Shown: positions 25,155 to 33,749 of the stretch, piece after piece
Layout of the letters: every line of letters starts with the position of its first letter
Position numbering within the stretch: the stretch's first letter is position 1
Assembly: GCA_007120035.1 (NCBI GenBank)
Contig: SKON01000090.1
Location: 1 to 48,581, forward strand
Length of the DNA: 48,581 bases
From: Myxococcales bacterium
GTDB taxonomy: Bacteria; Myxococcota_A; Bradymonadia; Bradymonadales; Bradymonadaceae
Direction: 5' to 3'
The notes under the pieces: generated by a model
What the model was told of the DNA's origin: nothing
The model's input: only the letters and a program-made list of their open reading frames with translations
The model's database searches: none
Made by a program: the position numbers and the translations under genes

Positions 25155-27634
25155 TCGTCTCCGAAGATCCCGACGACCCGAAGAAGGGCCTGGTCGGCGG
25201 TGAGAATCAGGTCCTCGCCAGCAACGGTGACCCCGTTCGTGAAGTACATTCGGGCCTCATCGAGGGGTGTAAACTGGGCGGAGCCGCCCCCAACGACGCC
25301 GAGCTCTCCAACGATCGTGGTGACCGAAGCCGCAGGGATATCCACGTGTCGGATCGAGTAGTTCCATCGGTCAGCGACGAGGAGTCGATCGTCATCGACG
25401 AGCGCGATGTGGGAGGGAAAATCGAAGGTGGCGTCATCACCAACACCGTCGAAGGAGTCCCGGACGCCGACGTCTCCGACGAAGGTTTCTACTTCGTTGG
25501 TGTCCAGGTCGATGCGGCGGATCACCTGATGGGATTGGTCAGCCACATAGAGGGTCTCGCCATCGGAGGCGATGGCGAGGCCTGTGGGTCTGTTGAAGAC
25601 CGCATCGGCTCCGGTGCCGTCGATCACCCAGGGCTCGTCGGGATCGACTTCACCACCACCTGCGATGGTAGTGACCTCGTCGGTGTTCAGGTCTACTCGT
25701 CGGACCAGACCACTCCAGTGATCGGTGACGAAGAGGACCAGACCGTCGGGGGTCTCGTGACCGGCAATGCCAAAGGGCCAGTCCAGGAGAGCGGACTCGA
25801 GGTCTCCGTCGGTGGAACCCTCGCCGGCGGCCAGGGGACGGCCGACGACGGTGGTGACCTGACTGGTCACGACGTTGACTCGGCGAATGGAGTCGTTCCA
25901 GGCGTCGGCCACGTAGAGGTAGGTCTCATCGCTGTCGAGCCAGAGGCCCTCGGGGCGGAAGAAGCGGGCCTCATCGGCCAGACCATCGATGAATCCCGAT
26001 CGGCCCGGGAGACCGGCGATGGTAGACAGGGTTCCCGTCTCGGTATCGAAGGACCGGATCACGTGGTTGAGCTGGTCTGCGACGAAGAGCCGTGAGCCAT
26101 CCTGGTTGGCCACGACAGCACGGGGGCTGTTCATCCGAGAGGTACCCGTAGGTCCGTCTCGCCAAACTGTGGGCTCAGGGGCACCCATCACGGTGGTGAC
26201 TTCCCGGGTCAGGCGATCGTAGAGTCGAATGTTGTTATTGCCGCGGTCCATGTAATAGACCCGCCGGCCATCGGGGTGGGCGAGGATCCCGAAGGAGACC
26301 CCGAACCGGGCGTCAAAGTAGGGTCCATCGACAGATCCGGAGACCCCGGACTGCCCGGCGACGGTGGAGACCTCCCAGGTATCGAGATCGATGCGCCGGA
26401 TAGAGTTGTGGAATCCAGCCACGAAGAGGGCGTCATCAGCTCGAGCCAGCCCCTGGGAGACCTGGAACCGGGCGTCAGCGCCGACGCCATCGACGTTTCC
26501 GCCCTGTCCGGGAGAGCCGGCGATGGTGGAGACCTCGAAGAGATTGGTTTCGTCGTCATCTTCGTCAACGGCGACGATCAGGGCCCGGATCACGTTGTTG
26601 AAGGTGTCATTGATGTAGAGGATCGACTCGTCTTCGGAGAGATCAATGCCGCCAGGACCGTCGAATCGAGCGTCAGCCCCGACGCCATCAGCGTGGCCCC
26701 AGTCGCCGAGCTCCCCGGCGATGGTTTCCAAGACCTGGTCTTCGAGGTCGATGCGTCGGATGGCGTCGTTGCCACGATCGGAGAGGTAGATATATCGCCC
26801 CGAAGACTCCATCACCATCCCGATGGTCAGGCGCAGGCGGGCGTCTTCGAGAGATCCGTCGACGGCGTCACACTCACCGGCCTGTCCGGTGAGAGTGGTG
26901 ACCTCGTTGGTGTTCAGATCCATCTCGCGGATCGTGCAGTTGAACCCATCAGCGATGAAGAGCCGGTCGCCGTCGGGATGGATCGCGATCCCCCGGGGCC
27001 CCTCAAAGGTCGCGTCGAAGCCGACGCCGTCGGAGGCACCTTTAATTCCGGCCTGTCCCGCGAGAGTGACGACTTGCTGCGTGAGGAGGCTGAATCGGCG
27101 AATGGTCATGTTGAAGCTGTCGACGAAGTAGAGAAACTCGCCGGAGGGGTCGTAGACCCCGTCGAGAGCTCCGTTCATCCGAGTTGCAGTGCCAACGCCG
27201 TCATCGGTGCCGACCGAGGTGACTCCAGCGAGGAGCTCAAGGGCGGTGAAGTCCGGGCCCGTATCCGGTGTGGGAGTGCCGATCGTGGCGGAGGTCCCAT
27301 CGTCGCAGCTAATCGTGGCGGTGCCGTCGGAGTTCTCGTCCACGGAGCAGGCAGATCCGCTGGTGCCATCGACACCGTCGCGGATGACCAGATCTGTGCC
27401 GTCGTCACAGGTGACTCGAAGCTCCCCGTTGGATTCTTGGAAGTCACAGGAAGCCGCGTCGTCGGCGGAGGGGGCTGCGATGGTCGCGGTGGTGCCATCG
27501 GGGCAGTCGATCCTTACTCGTCCATCGTCCAACTCCTCCACGGAGCAAGAGGTCTCTTCTTGTTCGGTCTCGCCACCGCCACAGGCGGCGAGGCTGAACA
27601 TCATTCCGACGATGATCCATCTTTTCCACTTCAT
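25151..27634 (-). CDS. NHL-repeat beta-propeller lipoprotein
   Basis: The 827-residue protein begins at ATG 27634, with AAGGAG seven bases upstream; a longer frame to 27784 is not used. The signal is IIVGMMFSLAAC (lipid Cys 17). Residues 20-125 hold three DGT[TS]ATI-type Cys repeats. From about 130 to the end, eight or nine NHL repeats recur as GVG-x-A-x-F-x-x-P-x-GIA-x-x-DG followed by LFVADxxNxxIRR, for example IAIHPDGDRLFIADGFNCTIREMDL and VVANQDGSRLFVADQLNHVIRSF. NHL propellers bind proteins or sugars, and some have enzymatic activity; none is implied here. It is the first gene of an operon with the small lipoprotein and has the shared operator upstream. Confidence 0.87.
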   Translation of the reverse strand: MKWKRWIIVGMMFSLAACGGGETEQEETSCSVEELDDGRVRIDCPDGTTATIAAPSADDAASCDFQESNGELRVTCDDGTDLVIRDGVDGTSGSACSVDENSDGTATISCDDGTSATIGTPTPDTGPDFTALELLAGVTSVGTDDGVGTATRMNGALDGVYDPSGEFLYFVDSFNMTIRRFSLLTQQVVTLAGQAGIKGASDGVGFDATFEGPRGIAIHPDGDRLFIADGFNCTIREMDLNTNEVTTLTGQAGECDAVDGSLEDARLRLTIGMVMESSGRYIYLSDRGNDAIRRIDLEDQVLETIAGELGDWGHADGVGADARFDGPGGIDLSEDESILYINDTFNNVIRALIVAVDEDDDETNLFEVSTIAGSPGQGGNVDGVGADARFQVSQGLARADDALFVAGFHNSIRRIDLDTWEVSTVAGQSGVSGSVDGPYFDARFGVSFGILAHPDGRRVYYMDRGNNNIRLYDRLTREVTTVMGAPEPTVWRDGPTGTSRMNSPRAVVANQDGSRLFVADQLNHVIRSFDTETGTLSTIAGLPGRSGFIDGLADEARFFRPEGLWLDSDETYLYVADAWNDSIRRVNVVTSQVTTVVGRPLAAGEGSTDGDLESALLDWPFGIAGHETPDGLVLFVTDHWSGLVRRVDLNTDEVTTIAGGGEVDPDEPWVIDGTGADAVFNRPTGLAIASDGETLYVADQSHQVIRRIDLDTNEVETFVGDVGVRDSFDGVGDDATFDFPSHIALVDDDRLLVADRWNYSIRHVDIPAASVTTIVGELGVVGGGSAQFTPLDEARMYFTNGVTVAGEDLILTADQALLRVVGIFGDE

Positions 27635-27661
27635 GGTTGCACTCCTTTGTGCGGTTGTTGA

Positions 27662-27681
27662 TATATGCAAGTTGTTTGCAT
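27662..27681 (-). promoter_or_regulatory. Shared palindromic operator/promoter, copy 1
   Basis: Read on the minus strand it is TGCAAACAACTTGCATATAT. The same arrangement, TGCAAATTGTTTGCATATAA, occurs at 31417-31436. The TGCAA/TTGCA arms form an inverted repeat directly joined to a TATA-like -10, and the gene start is about 28-31 nt downstream. No -35 hexamer is obvious, suggesting an activator-dependent or alternative sigma promoter. Confidence 0.7.
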
Positions 27682-27738
27682 TAAAGGCTGAGGAGCAACG
27701 GCGCGAACTCCCAGGTCTGCTCCCGTTCTTGGGTATCC

Positions 27739-30672
27739 TCAGTCGTCGTGAATGTGGGTCAGAACGAGATGTTCCGTAGCCCACTCCAGGGCGTTCAGCC
27801 CCACTTCGGCTCCGAAGAGCCGTCCATCGTAGTCGTCAGGGACGACATGAATGCCACCCCAGATCCTGGATTGGCCGGACTGATCGGCGGCGTCGAAATA
27901 GGTCGCCCATTGGAGACGCGTCTCTTGGGAAGGACCTTGCTCGAATTCGAGATACTGGTTTTGGTGGGCCACAAACTCAGCGAGTCCACCGGGGAAGAAT
28001 GCGCTCCCCGTGACGCCGGCCAGGACCTCGGCGGCGGCTCGGCTGAAGGTGCTGTGACCGGAGATATAGCCGGGAAAGGCCGGGGTGACGAAGGTTCGGG
28101 GTTGATAGGGGCTCCACTCCACGGCACGCTGCCACTGACATGGCGAGGACCGATGGGCGTAGTCGCCAGGAGCTCCGGGCCAGGTAAAGAGTACGATCTC
28201 TCCGATATACGGGCGAAGATGCTCGTGGCGCTCTCCGGGAGCTGAAGAGTCCTCGGTCACGACCTCGATCAGACCCTCCACGAGGGGAAGGCCCTGGGGG
28301 TCGTAGGAAGGCAGGGAGGGATCGGAAGACTGCCCGCGGGCGCCCTTCCAACGAATCAGGGTAATGGGCCGAGATGTCTCGTAGAGACGCTTGTGCTCCC
28401 AGGCTACGATGGCAGCGTCGTGAAGGGCACCGTTGAGGATCAGATAGAGGTGCACGTCGTAGGTCAGTTCGTCTACGATCTCTCCCTGTCCAAACCATCG
28501 ACGCTCGAAGAGGGGATGGTCCATCGCCTGATGAGCTAAGCTATTCCAATGCCCGGGAGGGGTTTCAGAGTCTGGCCCATCGGCCCAGTATTCGGCGAGG
28601 ACTCGACCAAAGTCGCTGCGGGGCACCACATGGGGCTCGTAGGGCTGATCGGTGGCGGGGTTGATGGGGTGACCCTGGCCATCATCAAACCCGAGAGTGT
28701 TGTTTCCATAGGAACCTGGCGAGATATCCATGACTTCCGGACTGGAGACGTCCAACCAGGAGGTTCGCCGGATCACGTCGACGACCCACTCTTTCATGTC
28801 CGGTCCCAGTTCCGGGCGGGGCCCGGGGGTGATATAGGGCAAGTCCGGCCCGGGGCGCTCCAGAGCAAAGGGCGTGACGTCGGCCCAGTGGGGTCCGATA
28901 TATCCCTGGAGACCGCCGTCGATGGCGATTCCATTCTGGGTCACGGCCTGAGCCAGGTCCAAGACCTGCCAGTTGGTGGGGTCGTTCACCTCGGTGCCGG
29001 GGTCGTCGACGACCAACGGAGGTTCCGTGAATTCGTAAGAGGGATCTTGATAGGCCTGGTCTTCCAGAGAGCCGTCGTCCCAGAACGCCTCGATCAGGGC
29101 GTTGGCGACATCGATCCCGAGCCGTCCGGCCTCGCCATGCTCGTCGTAGGAGAGGGCGGGATCGTAGCCCTGGTCTTGCATGACCCGGTTCAGACAATCC
29201 CGGGTCCGCTCGCCACCGAGAAACTCTCCGTACCGGTGGGTCAAGAGGTGGTGAGCTGCGGTGTTCATGGCCTCCTGTCGGGCGTCCTCCCACTCCTCGG
29301 GGGAGATCTCCTGAGGATCGAGGGGATTGAACCCCTCATCGACCAATAAGGGAGGTTGTTCGTCGTCGAAGAGCGCCCATGTCTCGAAGAGCACGAGCGA
29401 GAGATGGTAGAGGTTGCGAGCGTGGACCGGCGGTTCGGGGATCTCCAGACGGATGGCGGCCAGGTTTTGCTCGATCCAGCGGCGTGCTGTGGATCCGCCG
29501 GCGCCTCTTTGAACGATCTCATCAGGGCAACGGAAGTCCTCGGGATCCGGTTGCTGTGGCTCTGGTGGCTCGGGGCTGTCGAGGGGGCCGCCGCGGAAGA
29601 GGACCAGTCCCTCATCCAACTCGGCGGAGATCACGCTTCCTCCGACAGCTACTTGAAACCCGTCGGGGGCTGTCCACACGGCGTGCAGGGACTCCGGGAA
29701 GATCTCAGACTCCATCGGCGAAGGGGTCCACTGGCCGCCGGGGCTGCGGGTCAGCACCGTACCGATCCCTCCGACGACGACGGCGTCCCCATCGTCGGAG
29801 ACGTGGACTCCCTGCAAAAAGGGAGTGTCCAGTAGCTCTTCTACGACCGGTTCGTCTCCGAGGCGGACCACCACGGCGGTGGCGATGCCACCGACGGCGT
29901 ATACCTGGTCTCCAGATCCGTGAACCGTAAAAAGGGTGGCGTCCGTTTCGACCGGGATGGTCTCCAGTGGCCCGTGGTTGACGCGACGTAGCACGGTCCC
30001 CTGGGCGCCCACGAACCACACAGAACCCTCTCCGTCGTCATAAGCCTTAAAGAGGCCCGGAGAGGTGCCCCCCGGCGTGACCGGAAGATCATCGGGAAGG
30101 GGAAGAGAGCGCCACCGGTCACCGTCGTGGTGCCAGACGAATCCACTGCGGGCACCGATTCCACCTACGGCGTAGAGATCGCCCACCTCACCGGTGATGC
30201 CGAAGACCGTATGGCGAGCCAGGCTCAGGTCATCGATACGCTCGAAATGATCGCCGTCGAAGGTGATCACTGCGCCGTCGTCGCCGCCAAAGAAGGGCTG
30301 GCCCGAAGAGGTGACATGAACCCACCAGAGGTTGACGTCGAAGGGCACCTCGTAGGCCACCCACTCGCCATCGAAGAAGTGGAGCGCTTGAGGAGAGCCG
30401 TCGAGGTTCGCTCCTACCATCCAGAAGTCGGTCGACGAGTTGCCAGCCACAGACAGGATGGCCGCCGGCCACTGATCGGTAAGGATCGACCAGGGCTCTT
30501 CTTCGTCTTGTTGATTCTGGTTCTGGTTCTGATTTTGGTTCTGATTTTGGTGTTGGTTCTGGTTCTGATTGTGGAGCTCCTCTTGGTTTTCTTCTTCGGT
30601 CTCACGACAGCCGAGAAGGGAGACGCAAAGGAGCGAGGAGATCAGCACGGCTCGTAGGGACTTTCTAAGCAT
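27739..30672 (-). CDS. Lipoprotein fusing a propeller-like domain to a vanadium-haloperoxidase/PAP2-type domain
   Basis: The 977-residue protein starts at ATG 30672 (GGGAG eight bases upstream). A lipoprotein signal (VLISSLLCVSLLGC) and an NQ-rich linker precede residues 65-360, a beta-propeller-like domain with repeats such as GVWFVGAQGTVLRRV and VVVGGIGTVLTRS (Ycf48/photosystem-assembly-like style). The C-terminal half matches the vanadium haloperoxidase-phosphatase motif K-x6-RP (Lys761 to Arg768), SGH (His873 in YISGHSTFS) and SR-x5-H-x3-D (Arg936, His942 in SRIWGGIHVVPDD). The classical PSGH reads ISGH. It may oxidise halide with peroxide or act as an acid phosphatase at the cell surface. 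It is second in an operon with a small lipoprotein. Confidence 0.8.
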   Translation of the reverse strand: MLRKSLRAVLISSLLCVSLLGCRETEEENQEELHNQNQNQHQNQNQNQNQNQNQQDEEEPWSILTDQWPAAILSVAGNSSTDFWMVGANLDGSPQALHFFDGEWVAYEVPFDVNLWWVHVTSSGQPFFGGDDGAVITFDGDHFERIDDLSLARHTVFGITGEVGDLYAVGGIGARSGFVWHHDGDRWRSLPLPDDLPVTPGGTSPGLFKAYDDGEGSVWFVGAQGTVLRRVNHGPLETIPVETDATLFTVHGSGDQVYAVGGIATAVVVRLGDEPVVEELLDTPFLQGVHVSDDGDAVVVGGIGTVLTRSPGGQWTPSPMESEIFPESLHAVWTAPDGFQVAVGGSVISAELDEGLVLFRGGPLDSPEPPEPQQPDPEDFRCPDEIVQRGAGGSTARRWIEQNLAAIRLEIPEPPVHARNLYHLSLVLFETWALFDDEQPPLLVDEGFNPLDPQEISPEEWEDARQEAMNTAAHHLLTHRYGEFLGGERTRDCLNRVMQDQGYDPALSYDEHGEAGRLGIDVANALIEAFWDDGSLEDQAYQDPSYEFTEPPLVVDDPGTEVNDPTNWQVLDLAQAVTQNGIAIDGGLQGYIGPHWADVTPFALERPGPDLPYITPGPRPELGPDMKEWVVDVIRRTSWLDVSSPEVMDISPGSYGNNTLGFDDGQGHPINPATDQPYEPHVVPRSDFGRVLAEYWADGPDSETPPGHWNSLAHQAMDHPLFERRWFGQGEIVDELTYDVHLYLILNGALHDAAIVAWEHKRLYETSRPITLIRWKGARGQSSDPSLPSYDPQGLPLVEGLIEVVTEDSSAPGERHEHLRPYIGEIVLFTWPGAPGDYAHRSSPCQWQRAVEWSPYQPRTFVTPAFPGYISGHSTFSRAAAEVLAGVTGSAFFPGGLAEFVAHQNQYLEFEQGPSQETRLQWATYFDAADQSGQSRIWGGIHVVPDDYDGRLFGAEVGLNALEWATEHLVLTHIHDD
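30511..30577 (-). repeat. Asn-Gln hexanucleotide tract
   Basis: GTTCTGGTTCTGATTTTG-type units on the plus strand encode about ten NQ pairs with one HQ, directly after the lipobox of the propeller-haloperoxidase protein. Similar tracts occur at 46292-46410 and, in altered form, at 24858-25022. Confidence 0.9.
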
Positions 30673-30688
30673 CGGTAAAGCTCCCGTC

Positions 30689-31369
30689 CTAATCACAACA
30701 GTCACTGAGGAGCCACAGCTCCCGCTGGTAGATCTGGTCGTCGACCTCGACCTCGAGCTGGTAGAGAATCCCTTCCTCGTCCATCGTGGAGGGGCGTCGA
30801 GGCGCCTGGAGGACGGCGTACAGGCCCAGCGTAAGCCATTGCTCGGTCTCCTCTTGGAATCGAAATCCTCCCGTTCTGCTCGCCATGGCGAGGAGCTCAC
30901 CGTCTTCGTGGAAAAACCGGTAGGTCTGGCGGATCTCACGCCGGGTGTCCTCGTCGAGGTCTTCGATGAACGACGGGTCTGCCATAGTGGTGACCCAGAT
31001 GTGATGGCCGCCCTGAATTCCTTGCTCCCAGGTAATCGGGTCGCCATGGAGCAGTTCCTCGTAGTCGCTTCGGCCCGTCCCGGGCCAAAACGGGCCGGTC
31101 CCGATCGCCGGATCACCGAGCTGCCATGGGTCTTCCTCGACGTCGGGGATGTCGGAGTCGGAGTCGATGTCGGTGTCGGAGACATCGGACGGATCGAGGT
31201 CGGAGTCGGAGTCGGAGTCGGAGTCTTGGAGCTCGGGAGTGGAGTCGAGCTCTGCATCCTGCACGGGCTCTCCCGTGTCGAGGGTAGGCGTACCGAGATC
31301 TTCGGCTCCCAGAGAGCATCCGACGATCAGCACTCCTGTGAGGAGGCCGGTTTTCCAAAAGCGTTCCAA
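30689..31369 (-). CDS. Small lipoprotein, unknown function
   Basis: A 226-residue product starts at TTG 31369, with GAGGA six bases upstream, giving MERFWKTGLLTGVLIVGC, a good lipoprotein signal; a TTG at 31399 would lengthen it by ten residues. A strongly acidic Ser/Asp linker (DSDSDSDSDLDPSD) follows and the body has no recognised family. It includes FHEDGELLAMASRTGGFRFQEETEQWL and ends in SDCCD. It is followed after 16 nt by the propeller-haloperoxidase lipoprotein, so the two are an operon. The shared operator is 48-67 nt upstream. A surface partner of the oxidase-like protein is a reasonable but unproven guess. Confidence 0.65.
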   Translation of the reverse strand: MERFWKTGLLTGVLIVGCSLGAEDLGTPTLDTGEPVQDAELDSTPELQDSDSDSDSDLDPSDVSDTDIDSDSDIPDVEEDPWQLGDPAIGTGPFWPGTGRSDYEELLHGDPITWEQGIQGGHHIWVTTMADPSFIEDLDEDTRREIRQTYRFFHEDGELLAMASRTGGFRFQEETEQWLTLGLYAVLQAPRRPSTMDEEGILYQLEVEVDDQIYQRELWLLSDCCD

Positions 31370-31416
31370 TAGTGGTCCTCGAGAGCTTGGTGTGCTCAAA
31401 TCGAGGGGACCCTAGT

Positions 31417-31436
31417 TTATATGCAAACAATTTGCA
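31417..31436 (-). promoter_or_regulatory. Shared palindromic operator/promoter, copy 2
   Basis: On the minus strand it reads TGCAAATTGTTTGCATATAA. It shares the 5-6-bp inverted arms and the adjoining TATA box with the copy at 27662-27681. The predicted start of transcription gives a leader of about 40 nt to the TTG start at 31369. Confidence 0.7.
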
Positions 31437-31566
31437 ATTTCGTTTTTGGGTTCACGAACCGAGACGTTCCGATGTCCATCGCAACACCCAACATCTCTTC
31501 GTACGGACTCGGCGGTTCGCGGGATCTGTGGGTGGGAGGGTTCGGAAACGAGCCGCCGCCTGAGCG

Positions 31567-33402
31567 TCAGTTCACGATGCAGACTCCCAGATCAGCGGCC
31601 CCGCTGATCCCGCAGAGGCCGGAGCAGCACTCGTCGCTGGATGTGCACTCCATGTAGGCCGGCTGACAGGCGAGGAGACCACAGACTCCGTCGTTGCAGG
31701 TCAGGGGTGCACAGCAGTCGCCGTCTTCTTCGCAGTCACCGTCGGTGCTGACGCACACGGGGTCAGGATCGGGGTCAGGGTCAGGGTCAGGATCGGGGTC
31801 AGGGTCGGGATCGGGATCGGGGCACTGTCGACTCAAGGTGGAGGCGCGACGGTCGTAGTGGATGAAGACCTCGTTGTTGGAGTCGAAGTCTTGGGTGTAG
31901 AGGCTTCCGTAGATCCGGATCTCGTTATTGGAGTCGAAGCCTCCGGGAACGGCGTAGATCAAGCCGCCGAGATCCAGGGGGTTGTTGGAGGAGAACCCGC
32001 CGTCGCCCCCGACGTAGAGGCGCATCAAGGCCGGGTAGTTCGGTGAGCCAAGGCGGATGGGGTTGTTGGTGGTGACGTCGCCGGCGACGAAGACGTCGAG
32101 TTGAGCGTCGGGGGTCAGAGTGATGGTGAGTTCGTTGTTGGCCGAGACATCGCCGCCGATGAAGAGGGCCGTGTTGCCCGTGGCGACGACTGTGGTCGGG
32201 CTGTTGGTGTTGATGCCGTCGAGATAGTACCGGCCACAGGGCAACTCCAGGCGAACCCCGCCAGTTCCGAGGAGGACATCGGAGTCGAGGCCGATCGCGT
32301 CGTTGTCGTTGTCGGACTCGTGGGCGGCGACGATGGCGGCGACGTCGATGCGGTCGTCCTCTTCACAGGCCACGCATGGAGAGCTCACGGAGACGTTGGT
32401 TTCGATGTGAGAGGCGTAGTTTACATCGTCGCTGATCGACGAGGAGTCGTTGGTGAAGAGGGTGCCGCCGATGTTCAGGGTGGAGCCGGACGAGATGTTG
32501 CCGACGACGTAGGCGTTGCCGCCGATCTCTCCGCCGTCGACGGAGAGGTTGCCGCCGGAGTAGAGGCGCTGCTCTGCCACGACGGGGTCGTTTACGGAGA
32601 TTCCCTGGCCGCCGGCGGCCCAGAGGGTACCGGTGACGGAGAGCGCTTCGTTCGCGTTGACCCTCCCGTTGACGCCGATGCCGCCGCCGGGTCCGCCTGG
32701 AGTGTAGGGCCCGATGGCGCTGTCGTAGGCGTCGACGTTCACCTCATTGTTGGAGACGAAGTCCTCGCAGGAGCAGATGCCCCACCGAAAGGTCGCTTCG
32801 GCGATCTCACCGACGCAGGAGGCTGGGTCTTCGCCGTCGAGGACGATTACGGGGCCACCGTCGGCGCAGTCAGCGGGGGGATCGCCCAGGGGGATGAGGG
32901 GCACGCACTCATCGTCGACGCATCCCTGACCGGAGGGGCAGGCGTTGCCGCAGCTCCCGCAGTGGTTGTTGTCCCAGAAGGTGTCCGTGCATTGACCGGC
33001 GCAGGCGGTTAACCCGGGAGGGCAGGAGCCCTGGTCGACGCATTGGCCGCCGGAGCAGACCTCGTCGGATTCGCAGGTGATCCCGCAGTCGCCGCAGTTG
33101 TCGGGGTCCATGCTGACGGGGATGCACTCTCCGTCGCACTCCCGCTGATAGAGGCCGCAACCGTCGGGGTCGGGGTCGAACTCGCCGGCGTCCGCGTCGG
33201 GAGCGTCTGCGTCGGGTGAGTCGGCGTCGGGGTCTGGATCGGCATCGGCGTCGGCGTCGGGGTCGGCCGTGTCGTTGGGGCCGACGTCTTGCGCGCCGGC
33301 GTCGCCGAGAGTGTCGCCGGGCTCATCGGAGCAATCGCAGGCCGAGAGGCTGGCGATGGCGAGAGCCGTGAGGAGTACTAGGAGGCGTAGGAGGGGGCGC
33401 AT
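31567..33402 (-). CDS. Stig1-like Cys-repeat and DUF7305-like secreted lipoprotein
   Basis: The 611-residue protein starts at ATG 33402 with a lipoprotein signal (LLVLLTALAIASLSAC) and an Asp/Pro/Ala linker. Residues 80-165 hold two Stig1-like units (CDGECIPVSMDPDNCGDCG, CTDTFWDNNHCGSCGNACP), a module found in Myxococcota secreted proteins. Residues about 195-500 are a Gly/Asn-rich beta region with repeated SNNEV/VGGN/TNN turns (GGNLSVDGGEIGGNAYVVG, DFDSNNEVFI), like bactofilin or DUF7305 passenger domains. A Asp-Pro tract (DPDPDPDPDP) and a final Cys module follow. Function unknown; an adhesive or scaffold surface protein is likely. It is monocistronic. Confidence 0.68.
   Translation of the reverse strand: MRPLLRLLVLLTALAIASLSACDCSDEPGDTLGDAGAQDVGPNDTADPDADADADPDPDADSPDADAPDADAGEFDPDPDGCGLYQRECDGECIPVSMDPDNCGDCGITCESDEVCSGGQCVDQGSCPPGLTACAGQCTDTFWDNNHCGSCGNACPSGQGCVDDECVPLIPLGDPPADCADGGPVIVLDGEDPASCVGEIAEATFRWGICSCEDFVSNNEVNVDAYDSAIGPYTPGGPGGGIGVNGRVNANEALSVTGTLWAAGGQGISVNDPVVAEQRLYSGGNLSVDGGEIGGNAYVVGNISSGSTLNIGGTLFTNDSSSISDDVNYASHIETNVSVSSPCVACEEDDRIDVAAIVAAHESDNDNDAIGLDSDVLLGTGGVRLELPCGRYYLDGINTNSPTTVVATGNTALFIGGDVSANNELTITLTPDAQLDVFVAGDVTTNNPIRLGSPNYPALMRLYVGGDGGFSSNNPLDLGGLIYAVPGGFDSNNEIRIYGSLYTQDFDSNNEVFIHYDRRASTLSRQCPDPDPDPDPDPDPDPDPDPDPVCVSTDGDCEEDGDCCAPLTCNDGVCGLLACQPAYMECTSSDECCSGLCGISGAADLGVCIVN
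31765..31822 (-). repeat. Asp-Pro tract, 6-bp tandem repeats
   Basis: GGGTCA/GGATCG-type hexamers encode (DP)n linking the beta region to the terminal Cys module. It is an internal linker with likely length variation between strains. Confidence 0.85.
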
Positions 33403-33749
33403 TTGGTGCTCGAGTTAGGGGGAGGGTTTCGTAGAAGTATCGCATAGATGTGGTGGGATAGCGAGGTTTGTGACGTGAGAACCAAACCGGTGTGGAGTTC
33501 GACGGTGCCGGAGTGAATCCGGGCCTGGTTTGGAACGACTCCGTTCTCCGAAACATTGAAGGTGGAGCGGGGCCTTGGCCCCTGCGGAGCCCCGCTAACT
33601 ATAGTCCCGGGGCTTGTCCCGGGGTGGACCGTGGGGGCCCTGAACTATGCCTGGAAATGAACCGCCGCCCACCCCGCCGTTCCGGTGTCCTTCGCCGCCC
33701 AAACCCGACGCCATCACTCCGCACCCCCATGAACCGGTTCCCGAGCCGG
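33403..33749. repeat. Structured intergenic region with dispersed repeat copy 2
   Basis: This 347-nt stretch has no credible gene. It contains a hairpin AGCGGGGC/GCCCCGCT (33566-33573 with 33589-33596), a CCCGGGG/CCCGGGG pair with short loop near 33606-33624, and at 33696-33738 the second copy of the repeat seen at 17553-17592. That copy starts 12 nt downstream of the porin stop in minus orientation. The part near 33403-33560 is the promoter side of the Stig1-like lipoprotein; no clear -35/-10 was seen. Confidence 0.75.

Noticed and set aside
27635..27784. Longer NHL lipoprotein start at 27784
   Set aside because: The extra 50 residues precede a perfect lipoprotein signal and would cover the shared operator and the ribosome site.
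30673..31257. N-terminal extension of the haloperoxidase frame to 31257
   Set aside because: That part is antisense/out-of-frame to the upstream small lipoprotein; ATG 30672 has GGGAG and a lipobox.
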